The notes: generated by a model from the letters alone, not told the origin. A DNA stretch of 64,000 nt from Bhargavaea sp. CC-171006 (GCF_009761675.1 NZ_QUZH01000006.1:1-64000), one strand, 5' to 3'. Shown: positions 17,861 to 27,192, counted from the first letter of the stretch. Made by a program: numbers and translations.

Positions 17861-17885
17861 AAGCCCGCCTTTTGCGGGCCTTTTG
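17861..17885 (+). terminator. Terminator of lcfB
   Basis: GC-rich stem (17863-17868 against 17874-17879) with a short loop and a TTTT tail. Confidence 0.85.
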
Positions 17886-17911
17886 TATGTGCCGGGGTTG
17901 AATCGGGCCGC

Positions 17912-17965
17912 GAAAGTGACGCAAGTGACCGTGAAAGTGACGAAAGCGGTGCTGAAAGTGACGAA
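17912..17965. repeat. Three-copy array, 21-nt period (family B)
   Basis: The core GAAAGTGACGAA starts at 17912, 17933 and 17954, exactly 21 nt apart; the first copy has one change. The 9-nt spacers differ. It begins 27 nt after the lcfB terminator. The same family occurs in four copies at 55993-56067. Confidence 0.88.
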
Positions 17966-18002
17966 TGGTTCCTGGTTGCATATCTGATAGGGGGGTGCTG
18001 TC

Positions 18003-18173
18003 TTGAAGTATCTTGAAGAAACGATCTTGATCGTATCCGCTGCATGGATGCTGATCTATTTCTTTTATCCGGCAGGCTCCGAGTTGCTGCAGCTGGCAAT
18101 CTGGGCCATCCCGTTTGCCATGATCTACACGGCGATTCTGATGATTGTCGTTAAGCGGAAACGCGGAACGTGA
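18003..18173 (+). CDS. Small two-helix membrane protein
   Basis: A 56-residue ORF with a TTG start 6 nt after GGGGGGTG. It begins KYLEETILIVSAAWMLIYFF (first helix), has a short loop (YPAGSELLQ), then LAIWAIPFAMIYTAILMIVV (second helix), and ends in basic KRKRGT. It is flanked by two repeat arrays, and the second starts inside its last codons. No family recognised. Confidence 0.6.
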   Translation: MKYLEETILIVSAAWMLIYFFYPAGSELLQLAIWAIPFAMIYTAILMIVVKRKRGT

Positions 18174-18244
18174 ACGTTTAACTGCAGTATGTTAACGTCT
18201 CACGCCAGTATGTTAACGTCTCAATGAACTATGTCAACGTTTCG
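18167..18244. repeat. Array of TATGTTAACGTCTCA cores, 21-nt period (family C)
   Basis: Three clear 15-nt cores start at 18188, 18209 and 18230 (exact 21-nt period; 6-nt spacers CGCCAG and ATGAAC). A degenerate fourth at 18167 overlaps the stop codon of the small gene before it. The same family has six copies at 60803-60922. Confidence 0.88.
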
Positions 18245-18343
18245 CCCGCACTCCGGATCAAGCCTTAATAAAAGAAGAATATTGTTCCGCAAGTCGAAAT
18301 AGTTTAGACTTATCAGTAGGTTTTGTTAAAGGGGGAGTTACTG

Positions 18344-20320
18344 ATGAGCAAGAAGAACATTTCGGCTGAATCGCTATTTGAACTGTATTCCGTGGCGAAT
18401 CCAAATCTGGCGCCGACGAGCGACAGAGCGGTATTTGTGCGGACGCATATGGACAAGGAAGAAAACAAGTACATTTCGAATCTGTTCCATGCGGATCTGG
18501 CATCCGGAGACGTGACGCAGTGGACGTACGGCAAGAATCGGGTGAGCAGTCCGGCGTGGTCCGCGGATGGCAGCAAGATCGCTTTCCTGTCCGACCGTGA
18601 CGGCAAGAACCAGCTTTACGTGCTGAGCGCTGCAGGCGGAGAGGCGGAGCGGGTGACCGACTTTGCGAACGGGGTATCGGCATTTGCCTGGTCGCCATGC
18701 GGCAAGAAAGTATGGGTGAACGGAGCGGTCAAAAAAGACAAGTCGTTCACGGACAAGGAAGAGGAGAAAAAGGACAAGAACCCTGAGCCGGTCGTCATCG
18801 AGAAGATGAAGTATAAGGCGGACGGGCTCGGACTCCTTCCTCAGGACATGTTCCGCCAGATCGGTGTCGTGGACCTGGAATCGGGAGATGTGACGCAGTT
18901 TACGGAAGGCGATCATCAATACGGCCTGAACACGGTGTCCCCTGACGGCAAGAAGGTCGTCTTCAGCGTTAACCGCGCTGAAAACCAGGACTTCGAGTTC
19001 CGGGGCGCGCTGTATCTGACCGATGCGGAAACGAAGGAAGAGACTACGATCATCGATCAGGACGGCTACTACGGCGGTGCGACTTTCTCGCCGGACGGCA
19101 AGAAGATTGCCTTTATCGGCGCGGACCGCAGGCTCGAGAATGCGACACACACGGATGTTTATGTATATGATGTGACAGCCGGTTCTCTCACTGTCCTGAC
19201 GGAATCGCTCGACGCGCCGGTCGGCGACCTTGTTGCGGCAGATTTCCAACAAGGTACTGAAACTCCTGCGGCTGTATGGGCGGGGAACGATGCACTTTAC
19301 TTCCAGGTGTCCGTGATGGGCGATGTCCGCCTCTATTACGCGACGCTTGAAGGGGAACTGTATCCGGCCACACCAGAAAACGAGCATGTCTATGGCTATG
19401 ACGTGACAAAAGACGGCAAGACTGCGCTCCTCACGGCAAGTAATCCGGTCCACCCGGGCGAGCTGTATGCCCAGGAAATCATGACCGGTGAACGCAAGGC
19501 ACTGACTTCATTCAACCAGAAATTCATCGAGGAACATGAAATAGCCAAGCCGGAGCCAATCGTCTTCAAAGGTCCTAAGGACTGGGACGTACACGGCTGG
19601 ATCATGAAGCCGGCCGGATTTGAGGAAGGGAAGAAGTACCCGCTCATCACGGAAATCCACGGCGGGCCGCACACGATGTATGCCAACACGTTCTTCCACG
19701 AATTCCAGGTGCTCGCTTCCAAAGGATACGGTGTGCTGTTCGTGAACCCGCGCGGCAGCCACGGCTACAGCCAGGAATTCGTCGACGCGGTGCGCCGCGA
19801 CTACGGAAACGGCGACTATCAGGACATCATGGCGGGCGTCGATTATGCAATCGAAAACAACGACTGGATCGACACCGAGCGCCTTGGCGTCACGGGCGGC
19901 AGTTACGGCGGCTTCATGACAAACTGGATTGTCGGCCACACCGACCGCTTCAAGGCGGCCGTCACCCAGCGCTCGATCTCGAACTGGATCAGCTTCTTCG
20001 GGGTATCCGACATCGGCTACTACTTCAGCGAATGGCAGCACGGCGCAGTCATGGATGACGTGGAAGGGCTCTGGGACATCTCGCCGCTCAAATATGCGGC
20101 CAACGTCAACACGCCTCTCCTCATCCTCCACAGCGAGAAGGACTTCCGTTGCCCGATCGAGCAGGCGGAACAGCTATTCATCACACTGAAGCATATGGGC
20201 AAGGAGACGGTCTTCGTCCGCTTCCCGGAAGCCGACCACAACCTGTCGCGCACCGGCAAGCCGAACCTGCGCATCGAGCGTCTGGATCAGATCACGGAAT
20301 GGTTCGAGAAGTACCTGTAA
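18344..20320 (+). CDS. S9 family prolyl oligopeptidase / acylaminoacyl peptidase
   Basis: A 658-residue serine peptidase, probably cytosolic (no signal peptide). The N-terminal two thirds are a beta-propeller with repeated strands such as SPAWSADGSKIAFLSDRDG and TFSPDGKKIAFIG. The C-terminal alpha/beta-hydrolase has the nucleophile motif GGSYGGFMTNW, an aspartate in HSEKDFRCP and the histidine in PEADHNLSRTG. The ATG at 18344 follows AAGGGGGAG by 8 nt. Expected to trim short or N-acylated peptides. A GNAT gene follows after 16 nt. Confidence 0.93.
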   Translation: MSKKNISAESLFELYSVANPNLAPTSDRAVFVRTHMDKEENKYISNLFHADLASGDVTQWTYGKNRVSSPAWSADGSKIAFLSDRDGKNQLYVLSAAGGEAERVTDFANGVSAFAWSPCGKKVWVNGAVKKDKSFTDKEEEKKDKNPEPVVIEKMKYKADGLGLLPQDMFRQIGVVDLESGDVTQFTEGDHQYGLNTVSPDGKKVVFSVNRAENQDFEFRGALYLTDAETKEETTIIDQDGYYGGATFSPDGKKIAFIGADRRLENATHTDVYVYDVTAGSLTVLTESLDAPVGDLVAADFQQGTETPAAVWAGNDALYFQVSVMGDVRLYYATLEGELYPATPENEHVYGYDVTKDGKTALLTASNPVHPGELYAQEIMTGERKALTSFNQKFIEEHEIAKPEPIVFKGPKDWDVHGWIMKPAGFEEGKKYPLITEIHGGPHTMYANTFFHEFQVLASKGYGVLFVNPRGSHGYSQEFVDAVRRDYGNGDYQDIMAGVDYAIENNDWIDTERLGVTGGSYGGFMTNWIVGHTDRFKAAVTQRSISNWISFFGVSDIGYYFSEWQHGAVMDDVEGLWDISPLKYAANVNTPLLILHSEKDFRCPIEQAEQLFITLKHMGKETVFVRFPEADHNLSRTGKPNLRIERLDQITEWFEKYL

Positions 20321-20336
20321 GAAAGGGACGAATCAT

Positions 20337-20882
20337 TTGACATACACTGAAAACGGCACGACGATCCGCCCGGCCAAAGAGGCGGATCTCCGCCGCATGT
20401 GGGAACTCAGCTTCCGGGACAAAGACCCGGAATGGAAAAAGTGGGACGCCCCGTACTATCCGCACGAGCCGATGGCATGGGTTGCGTTCTACGAAAAGAA
20501 AGACAAGCTCGTCGACCAGGAGGACTACTGGCTGATCGAGCACGAAGGCACGATCATCGGCATGGTCGGCTACTACTGGGAGCACAAGCCGTCCCAGTGG
20601 CTTGAGATGGGCATCGCCATCTATGACCCGGCCTACTGGAACGGGGGCATCGGCACGACCGCCTTTAGAATGTGGCGGGACCATCTGTTCAACGCGATGC
20701 CGCTCGTCCGGACGGGGTATACCACCTGGTCCGGCAACGAGCGCATGATCCGGGCCGGCGAAAAGCTCGGATTCCAAATGGAAGCCCGCATCCGCAAAGT
20801 CCGCTACTGGAACGGGACGTACTACGACTCGATCCGGATGGGGATGCTGCGGGAAGAGTGGGAAGAACTCCAGAATAAGTGA
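20337..20882 (+). CDS. GNAT N-acetyltransferase
   Basis: A 181-residue acetyltransferase with the RimJ/RimL-type layout: TTIRPAKEADLRRMWEL, central GMVGYYWEHKPSQWLEMGIAIYDP (split here as GMVGYYW and LEMGIAIYDP), the acetyl-CoA-binding turn YWNGGIGTTAF, and C-terminal EKLGFQMEARIRK. TTG start, 16 nt after the S9 peptidase stop, so probably co-transcribed. Substrate unknown; pairing with a peptidase active on N-acylated peptides is suggestive only. Confidence 0.85.
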   Translation: MTYTENGTTIRPAKEADLRRMWELSFRDKDPEWKKWDAPYYPHEPMAWVAFYEKKDKLVDQEDYWLIEHEGTIIGMVGYYWEHKPSQWLEMGIAIYDPAYWNGGIGTTAFRMWRDHLFNAMPLVRTGYTTWSGNERMIRAGEKLGFQMEARIRKVRYWNGTYYDSIRMGMLREEWEELQNK

Positions 20883-20890
20883 GATTTAGA

Positions 20891-20924
20891 AACAGGCAGG
20901 GCACCGCGTCCCTGCCTGTTTTCT
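20891..20924 (+). terminator. Terminator after the GNAT gene
   Basis: 11-bp stem (20891-20901 against 20910-20920) followed by TTTTCTT. Confidence 0.85.
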
Positions 20925-20965
20925 TCTGTTAAGATAGAAAGAAAAGAGAGATAGGGGACAATGGA

Positions 20966-21583
20966 ATGCTTGCCGCTTTGATTCACGGGATCGTCCTTGC
21001 TTTTGGACTGATTCTGCCGCTCGGCGTACAAAATGTATTTATCTTTAACCAGGGGGCGACGCACCGGAAATTTTCACGGGCTCTGCCAGCCGTGGTGACC
21101 GCAGGGATCTGTGATATGTTGCTGATTCTGCTTGCGGTGATGGGGGTCTCGCTGATCGTCTTCAGCTTCGCCTGGCTCAAGAACCTGATCTTTCTCGTCG
21201 GCTTCTTTTTTATGGTGTATATGGGATGGTCGATTTTCCGGAGTGCTCCAGGAAACGGAGAGGGGCGGCGGGAGGCGCTATCGCCCAAGCAGCAGGTTCT
21301 CTTTGCAGCTTCGGTCTCGCTCCTCAACCCCCACGCCATCCTGGACCTGATCGGTGTCATCGGGCCGAGTTCTCTGGCATACGAAGGGGACCGGCTCGCT
21401 GTGTTCACAGCGGCGTGCATCGGAGTGTCATTTATCTGGTTTTTCGGTTTGGCACTGGCCGGCCGGATGGTCGGAAGGATGGATACCGGAGGAAGTGTCC
21501 TCAGACGATTAAATCAGGTTTCCGGGCTGATCATTTGGGGGATCGCCATCTATTTGGGCATTCAACTTGTGGATAACCTGTAG
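20966..21583 (+). CDS. LysE-family amino acid exporter
   Basis: A 205-residue membrane protein with six hydrophobic segments. The family signature is GLILPLGVQNVFIFNQGA near the N-terminus, and LLNPHAILDLIGVIG contains the conserved NP-H pair of LysE/ArgO exporters. It probably exports basic amino acids or a related metabolite. Single gene followed by a bidirectional terminator. Confidence 0.88.
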   Translation: MLAALIHGIVLAFGLILPLGVQNVFIFNQGATHRKFSRALPAVVTAGICDMLLILLAVMGVSLIVFSFAWLKNLIFLVGFFFMVYMGWSIFRSAPGNGEGRREALSPKQQVLFAASVSLLNPHAILDLIGVIGPSSLAYEGDRLAVFTAACIGVSFIWFFGLALAGRMVGRMDTGGSVLRRLNQVSGLIIWGIAIYLGIQLVDNL

Positions 21584-21621
21584 CCTCGGTGTGAAAGAGA
21601 AAGGCTATCATAAGCATGAAA

Positions 21622-21655
21622 AGGAGGCAGCGCATCTGATGCGCTGCCTCTTCCT
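21622..21655. terminator. Bidirectional terminator
   Basis: Perfect 11-bp stem (21624-21634 against 21640-21650) between convergent lysE-like and efflux permease genes, with T-rich tails on both strands. Confidence 0.85.
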
Positions 21656-21657
21656 CA

Positions 21658-22875
21658 TCATTCATACCTCAACGCATCAATCGGGCTCAGCTTGGAGGCT
21701 TTGTTGGCCGGCAGGATGCCGAACACAATCCCGATCATCGAAGAGAAGAGGATTCCGATAATGACGACGACCGGGTTGATGATCGGAGAAAATGGCAGGA
21801 CAAGTGCCAGAACTGCGGTTACGAGTGCCGCAAAACCGATTCCGATCAGTCCGCCGAGTGAAGTCAGTGTCACCGATTCGATCAGAAACTGCCGGAGAAT
21901 CTGGCCTCGCGTTGCGCCGAGTGCCTTTCGCAGGCCGATTTCCCTCGTGCGCTCCGTGACGGAGACGAGCATGATGTTCATGACCCCGATGCCGCCGACA
22001 AGAAGCGAGATGCCGGCGATGCTGCTGATAAACAGGGTGATGGTCATGTAGAAGCTGTCGAATTCCTCGACATACGCGGACATGTCCTCTGCGACATACA
22101 TGCCTTCTTCGCTGCCGGTAAGTTCAGTCAGCTTCTCGGCAGCGGCAAAGCCTGTTTCCGTCAGATTGTCTGGCTGTTCTGCAATCACGTTGATCGTATC
22201 GATCTCCGGACTCCCGAACATCATGGAAATGAGCGTGCGTGGCATCAGCATCTGTCCGTTTGAGAATTCCTCCATGTGCCGGAACTCAGGAGGCAGCGTG
22301 GACTCGTACACGCCGACCACTTTATACGGATTGTCGTTGATGTCAATGATCGCCCCGACCGCTTCTTCATCCGGCGCGAACATGTTCTCCCTTGTAAGGG
22401 AATCAATCATCGCGACGCGTGAGTAACTGTCATTGTCCCGGGTGTTCAGGCGGCGCCCTTCCAATAGTGTAAGGTCTTTGGCGATAAAGTACTGGTTGTC
22501 GACACCGATGATTTCCATGTCGGCAGTGTGTTCGTTATGGTTCATCGTGCCCCAGCCGCTGTTTGTGCCGAGAACATATTTCACGCCGGCTACTTCTTTC
22601 ACCGCATCAAGCTGTTCACCGGTCACTGCAGGGGGCTCGACCCACATCATTTCCCCGTTTTCCTCGTACGTGGTCTGTTCAAAGTAGAGGGGGATGGCAT
22701 TCTCGTCCGTGCTGAACAGGTCGTCCGCCATCTGTTGCCGTGCGCCATCACCGATCGCCACAACGATGATGACGGCGCTGACACCGATGATGATGCCGAG
22801 CATCGTCAGGATGGACCGGATTTTATGGTTCCAGATGGAGGACAGGGCGAGGGTAAAGCTTTCCCACAGGTTCAT
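21658..22875 (-). CDS. MacB-like ABC transporter permease
   Basis: A 405-residue permease of the MacB/YknZ type: one N-terminal helix (IRSILTMLGIIIGVSAVIIV), an extracytoplasmic MacB-PCD domain (about 45-265) and three C-terminal FtsX helices (SIAGISLLVGGIGVMNIMLV, LGGLIGIGFAALVTAV, VVVIIGILFSSMIGIVFG). Last gene of a three-gene operon with ATPase and adaptor; overlaps the ATPase stop by 4 nt. Likely exports a toxic peptide or lipid, as YknXYZ does. Confidence 0.93.
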   Translation of the reverse strand: MNLWESFTLALSSIWNHKIRSILTMLGIIIGVSAVIIVVAIGDGARQQMADDLFSTDENAIPLYFEQTTYEENGEMMWVEPPAVTGEQLDAVKEVAGVKYVLGTNSGWGTMNHNEHTADMEIIGVDNQYFIAKDLTLLEGRRLNTRDNDSYSRVAMIDSLTRENMFAPDEEAVGAIIDINDNPYKVVGVYESTLPPEFRHMEEFSNGQMLMPRTLISMMFGSPEIDTINVIAEQPDNLTETGFAAAEKLTELTGSEEGMYVAEDMSAYVEEFDSFYMTITLFISSIAGISLLVGGIGVMNIMLVSVTERTREIGLRKALGATRGQILRQFLIESVTLTSLGGLIGIGFAALVTAVLALVLPFSPIINPVVVIIGILFSSMIGIVFGILPANKASKLSPIDALRYE

Positions 22876-23552
22876 GAGGTCACCTTCCTGTCTTCCACGA
22901 TCAGTCCGTCACGCAGGACGATAATGCGGTCTGTGTAGGCCGCAATTTCTTCTTCATGAGTAACGATGATGACCGTTTTGCCTTCGCGGTTCAGCTCGGT
23001 GAGCAGATCCATGATTTGTGCGCCTGTCTTTGAGTCCAGCGCGCCTGTCGGCTCATCTGCCAATATGACGGTGGGCTGGTTGACCAGCGCACGGGCGATG
23101 GCTACCCGCTGTTTCTGGCCGCCCGACAGTTCGCTCGGAAGATGTCCGGTCCTGTCCTTCAGGCCGACTTTATTCAATAGGCCCAAGGCGCGTGCTGTAC
23201 GTTCCTTTTTCGAGATACCTGCGTAAAGCAGAGGCGTTTCCACATTTTTCTGGGCGTTCAGGCGGGGGAGCAGGAAGAACTGCTGGAACACAAAGCCGAT
23301 GTGTTTGTTGCGCAGGCCCGCCAGCTGCTTTTCATTGGCCTGCTTCACGTCTTCGCCGTTCAGGGAGTAAGTGCCGCCGGTCTGCTTGTCGAGGAAGCCG
23401 ATGATGTTCATCAGCGTGGATTTGCCGGAACCGGACGGTCCCATGATTGCCACGAATTCGCCGTCTCCGATTTCCAGATCAATGCCGCGGAGAACCGGAA
23501 CGGCAAGACTTCCGCTCCCGTAGGTTTTTGTAAGCTGAGAAAGCCTGATCAT
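22872..23552 (-). CDS. MacB-like ABC transporter ATP-binding protein
   Basis: 226 residues: Walker A GPSGSGKST, Q-loop FVFQQFFLLPRL, signature LSGGQKQR, Walker B VILADEPTGAL and VTHEEE. The ATG at 23552 is chosen because GGAGGAGG lies 5-6 nt before it; the longer ORF upstream is the adaptor gene in another frame. It starts 2 nt inside the end of the adaptor gene's stop region, giving tight coupling. Confidence 0.94.
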   Translation of the reverse strand: MIRLSQLTKTYGSGSLAVPVLRGIDLEIGDGEFVAIMGPSGSGKSTLMNIIGFLDKQTGGTYSLNGEDVKQANEKQLAGLRNKHIGFVFQQFFLLPRLNAQKNVETPLLYAGISKKERTARALGLLNKVGLKDRTGHLPSELSGGQKQRVAIARALVNQPTVILADEPTGALDSKTGAQIMDLLTELNREGKTVIIVTHEEEIAAYTDRIIVLRDGLIVEDRKVTS

Positions 23553-23553
23553 G

Positions 23554-24879
23554 TTAGGCCTCCTCCGACTCGTCGGCTTCCGGCTCCGTTTCTTCCGGGG
23601 CGTCCCCGCCATCTGCCGGTTCTGCTTCCGTTTCCGTTTCTGTTTCACCATTCATGTCAGGCTCTTCCGTGCCTTCGTCTGCATTCACGAAATCCTGAAC
23701 CTCCTGGCCGGGTTCGAGGTTTTTCACCATGATGACATAGGGGTTGGTGACGACCAGGTCGCCGGGTTCCAGGCCTTCTGCCACGCCGGCGAACTCGTCA
23801 TTCATTTCACCAAGCACCACCGGGCGCTTTTCAAGGATATTGTCATGATTGATGACATAAACAAACTCATTGCCCTCGTCATCCATATCCAGCGCCATAT
23901 GAGGAATGGCCAATTGTTCACTCTGTTCAAGGTCGGAGACATTGATTTCCAATGCGACATGGAATCCCTGTCGCAGATCCTTCGTGTCGCCGGCAATGGC
24001 AACCGTAAACGGATACATCGTCACATTGCCTCCGCCTCCTCCGAACTCATCCATGCTTCCCTGGTCCCCTTCAGGAAACTGGGAGACGGATTCGATGCTT
24101 CCATCCCACGTCTGGTCTTTAAACACTTTTGGCCGGATGACAACAGCCTGTCCCGGCTTGACTTTAACCGTATCAAACTCGCTCATCGACCCGACCACCT
24201 TGAACGGGCCGCTGGAAATGAGGTGGACGACCGGCTCGGAGGAACCGTTTTCGGACGGTTCCACATTTTTATTGATCTTCACGACGGTGCCGGCAATCTT
24301 GCTTTTGACGGTCAGTTTTTCTTTCTGCATGGCCAGCTCATCAATCGTCTGCTGTGCAGAGCTGACTTCATCTTTAATGCCTTCGATATCCATTTCAAGT
24401 TGTACGATTTCCTTGGAGGCGGCATTTAATTCTTCTTTTGTGACGTCGGCGTTTTTCTTCATGTCCGTACGGAGTTTGCGCGCTGCCGTCAATTCATCGT
24501 TCGCAATGGCAAGGCGCCTGTTCGTGAGATCTCGCGTACGGACTGCTTTGTTGTATTCACTGTTCACTGTGGAGTCGTCATATGAAAACAGCGGGGTGCC
24601 CGCTTCGACAACCTGGTTTTCCTCCGCGAAAAACTCCTTCACTTCACCGTTTTCAGCTTCGTGGAACACTTTTTGCTCATCGCTCGGGATGATTTGCCCT
24701 GTGACGAGAATGCTCTCACCCATCTCTCGCATGGCGGCTGGCTGCACCATTACCGGCTCCTCAAGCTCTTCAGATGCCCCGGCAAGAAATAGCCGGTCCT
24801 TGAAGACAAATGCCGCTGCGCCCAGCAACCCGACCGCGAGGACGACGATACCTGTCCAAATCATTACTTTTTTCTTCAT
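23554..24879 (-). CDS. Periplasmic-adaptor-type (MFP) efflux subunit, YknX-like
   Basis: A 441-residue membrane-fusion protein: an N-terminal anchor helix (VMIWTGIVVLAVGLLGAAAF), a lipoyl half-motif, a coiled-coil hairpin (about 115-200; ARKLRTDMKKNADVTKEELN and following), a second lipoyl half, a beta-barrel, and a strongly acidic 50-residue tail of Glu, Thr and Ala. The ATG at 24879 follows AAGGGGGAAA. It is the first gene of the operon. The acidic tail is longer than in YknX. Confidence 0.92.
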   Translation of the reverse strand: MKKKVMIWTGIVVLAVGLLGAAAFVFKDRLFLAGASEELEEPVMVQPAAMREMGESILVTGQIIPSDEQKVFHEAENGEVKEFFAEENQVVEAGTPLFSYDDSTVNSEYNKAVRTRDLTNRRLAIANDELTAARKLRTDMKKNADVTKEELNAASKEIVQLEMDIEGIKDEVSSAQQTIDELAMQKEKLTVKSKIAGTVVKINKNVEPSENGSSEPVVHLISSGPFKVVGSMSEFDTVKVKPGQAVVIRPKVFKDQTWDGSIESVSQFPEGDQGSMDEFGGGGGNVTMYPFTVAIAGDTKDLRQGFHVALEINVSDLEQSEQLAIPHMALDMDDEGNEFVYVINHDNILEKRPVVLGEMNDEFAGVAEGLEPGDLVVTNPYVIMVKNLEPGQEVQDFVNADEGTEEPDMNGETETETEAEPADGGDAPEETEPEADESEEA

Positions 24880-25204
24880 ATTTCCCCCTTGATTGGTCAG
24901 GCGCATGTTTTTGTCTATTTTTCTGCGCCCTTTATTTTATCCGAAACCCTCATTAAGGAAGGGTTTCAGACATGGAAAAGCGCTCTGCCCGTCTGTGATT
25001 TAAACAGCCAATTAAAATCCAAGAAACGGAATGAGCATATTTCCTCATGATTATACAATATTTCCCGTTAAGAGACTTCTACAAAACCGTTATTATTGAT
25101 AATAATTTGATGTGATTGGTGGATTTGTTCCGATTGCACGTTCTACCAACTATAATGAGGGACATGAAGATTGTTTTGGTCTACGGGGAGGAAGGTGCTG
25201 TTAA
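24880..25204. other. Divergent intergenic region, efflux operon / TRIC gene
   Basis: Besides ribosome sites, only a short dyad is visible (24943-24950 against 24960-24967, GAAACCCT arms), a possible operator for the efflux operon, and a TATAAT near 25150 without a well-spaced -35. The stretch around 25040-25130 is AT-rich. Confidence 0.4.
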
Positions 25205-25804
25205 ATGACTTGGGACGTGCTGAATATCATCGGCACCTTGGCCTTTGCGGTCAGTGGTGCGATCGTCGCGATGGATGAGGACTTTGATATCTTCGGCGTC
25301 ATGATTCTGGGGTTCACGACCGCATTCGGTGGGGGTACGATCCGAAACCTCCTGATCGGAATCCCGGTTGAAAACATCTGGACGCAAAGCAATCTGTTTG
25401 TTCTGGCCTTCACCGCCATTCTTGTGGTGTTTCTGTTTCCGACACACTGGTGGATGAGCTACTGGCACCGCTGGGGAATCTTTTTCGATGCCATTGGCCT
25501 GGCCGCGTTTGCCATCCAGGGTGCCCTCATGGCCGTCTATTCCGGTGCATCGCTTGCGGGAGCCATTGTCGCGGCGACCCTGACCGGGGCAGGGGGCGGG
25601 ATGATCCGGGATGTGTTCGCAGGAAGAAAGCCGATGATCTTCAGGGATGAGATTTATGCACTGTGGGCGGCGCTCGGAGGTCTTCTGATCGGACTTGGCC
25701 TGGTCAAAGGAGCATGGCTGACCGGTGCACTGCTTGTGGTGATCGTCCTGCTCCGGATGCTGTCCGTCCATTACAAGTGGCAGCTTCCTAAACGGTCCCT
25801 GTAA
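25205..25804 (+). CDS. TRIC/UPF0126-family membrane channel-like protein
   Basis: A 199-residue protein with seven hydrophobic segments arranged as two repeats. IIGTLAFAVSGAIVA and FGGGTIRNLLIG in the first are echoed by AIGLAAFAIQGALMA and GAGGGMIRDVFAGRKP in the second. The glycine-rich GGG(T/M)IR(N/D) kinks are the hallmark of prokaryotic TRIC channels (YicG/YvgT group). Probably a monovalent cation channel; not verified. GGAAGGTG precedes the ATG. Confidence 0.88.
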   Translation: MTWDVLNIIGTLAFAVSGAIVAMDEDFDIFGVMILGFTTAFGGGTIRNLLIGIPVENIWTQSNLFVLAFTAILVVFLFPTHWWMSYWHRWGIFFDAIGLAAFAIQGALMAVYSGASLAGAIVAATLTGAGGGMIRDVFAGRKPMIFRDEIYALWAALGGLLIGLGLVKGAWLTGALLVVIVLLRMLSVHYKWQLPKRSL

Positions 25805-25847
25805 TAATAGTGTGTAGAAAGGGGATATAAAAACTGGAGGTGGTCAC

Positions 25848-27002
25848 TTGAAACAGGAACAAGCCAAGGAGATTCTGAAACAGCTGATTCGCATCAATAC
25901 TGTCAACCCGCCGGGGAACGAAACGGATGTCGCAAAAGAGCTGAAGGCTTTATTTGAGCGGCATGGCATCGAGACCGAACTCGTGGAATATGACGAAAAT
26001 CGCGCCAACCTGATTGCCCGGCTGAAAGGTAGTGAAGCCGGTCCAGTGCTCGGGCTGACGGGACATATGGACGTGGTGCCGCCCGGCGAAATTGAATGGA
26101 CATATGATCCGTTCGGCGCCGAGGAATCAGAAGGGAAAATCTATGGCCGCGGGGCGTGTGACATGAAAAGCGGGCTTGCCGCATGTGTCCTCGCCATGAT
26201 CGCCCTGAAAGAGCAGGGTCTTCCCGAAAAGGGCGAACTGGTACTGCTTGCGACGGTCGGGGAAGAAGCCGGAGCGGTCGGCGCCCGCCAGCTCACGCAG
26301 GAAGGATACGCCGACCAACTGGACGCCCTGGTCGTCGCGGAGCCGACCCGAAACCGGATCAAAATTGCCCATAAAGGTGCACTATGGCCGCAGATTGTCA
26401 CTTACGGAAAAACCGCACATGGATCGATGCCTGACAAGGGAACGAATGCCGTGATGCATATGAATGAGGTTCTTCACCGCCTTCTTGGCGGAGACTTTAC
26501 ATTTTCCTACGAGGAAGACGAACTGCTCGGCGGACCGACATTCAGCGTCAACGTCATAAGCGGCGGGTCCAATACGAACGTTGTCCCGGACCAATGTACG
26601 GCCAACATCGACATCCGGACGGTCCCGTCCCAGGACCACAAGCAGATCATCGGCCAGATCGAGCAGATCATCGAGTCGGCAAAAGGGCGGTACCCGGACC
26701 TTCGTGCAGAAATTAAGATCCTGAATGACCAGAACCCTGTAAAGACGCCAGCGGACGATCCGTTTGTCCGGCTCGTGCAGGAAGTGGTGAAGGAAGCGGA
26801 TGGTGCGGAGGAACTCGGCGGCATGACCGGATACACGGACAGCGCACAGTTTGCCCTTGCCAAAAAAGACTTCCCGATCATCGTGCTCGGACCCGGGGAT
26901 ACGACAGTGGCCCATCAGCCGGATGAGTATGTGGAAATCGATGAATACTACGCAAGCATCAGGCTGTATCAGGAAATTGCAAAGAAATTCTTGGCGGACT
27001 GA
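25848..27002 (+). CDS. M20 peptidase, ArgE/DapE family
   Basis: A 384-residue co-catalytic zinc hydrolase. The metal-site motifs are GLTGHMDVVPPG, YGRGACDMKSGLAA and VGEEAGAVGA; the dimerisation lid (about 180-290) carries KTAHGSMPD and GGSNTNVVPD; the last ligand is the His in VAHQPDEYVE. It starts with TTG 6 nt after CTGGAGGTGG. Family members remove acyl groups from amino acids (succinyl-diaminopimelate, acetylornithine); the substrate is unresolved. Confidence 0.9.
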   Translation: MKQEQAKEILKQLIRINTVNPPGNETDVAKELKALFERHGIETELVEYDENRANLIARLKGSEAGPVLGLTGHMDVVPPGEIEWTYDPFGAEESEGKIYGRGACDMKSGLAACVLAMIALKEQGLPEKGELVLLATVGEEAGAVGARQLTQEGYADQLDALVVAEPTRNRIKIAHKGALWPQIVTYGKTAHGSMPDKGTNAVMHMNEVLHRLLGGDFTFSYEEDELLGGPTFSVNVISGGSNTNVVPDQCTANIDIRTVPSQDHKQIIGQIEQIIESAKGRYPDLRAEIKILNDQNPVKTPADDPFVRLVQEVVKEADGAEELGGMTGYTDSAQFALAKKDFPIIVLGPGDTTVAHQPDEYVEIDEYYASIRLYQEIAKKFLAD

Positions 27003-27003
27003 C

Positions 27004-27043
27004 AAAGGCCCCTTTCTGCAATGGCAGAGAGGGCCTTTTTCTG
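27004..27043 (+). terminator. Terminator of the M20 gene
   Basis: Long stem (27004-27019 against 27024-27038, one mismatch), then TTTTT. Confidence 0.88.
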
Positions 27044-27114
27044 GTATAAGGTCCTTCTTTGCGTTATCCTGTGGCATTCGGCTGAACTCGCCTAAGGACG
27101 CTTAAAGCGGGGGA

Positions 27115-27192
27115 ATGATGAACCGTTTGCATCATGAGATTATCACGGAAGTCATTAATCTGATCGATACTCTAATCCTTTCTTACCATTAA
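27115..27192 (+). CDS. Possible 25-residue peptide
   Basis: ATGATG preceded by AGCGGGGGA opens a short ORF starting MMNRLHHEIITEVINL and ending in LSYH. The sequence could form an amphipathic or membrane-associated helix. No family recognised, and the length alone gives little statistical support. Confidence 0.25.
   Translation: MMNRLHHEIITEVINLIDTLILSYH

Noticed and set aside
22528-22938. Plus-strand ORFs opposite the efflux operon
   Set aside because: Shadows of the MacB-like permease and ATPase; no ribosome sites or recognisable domains.
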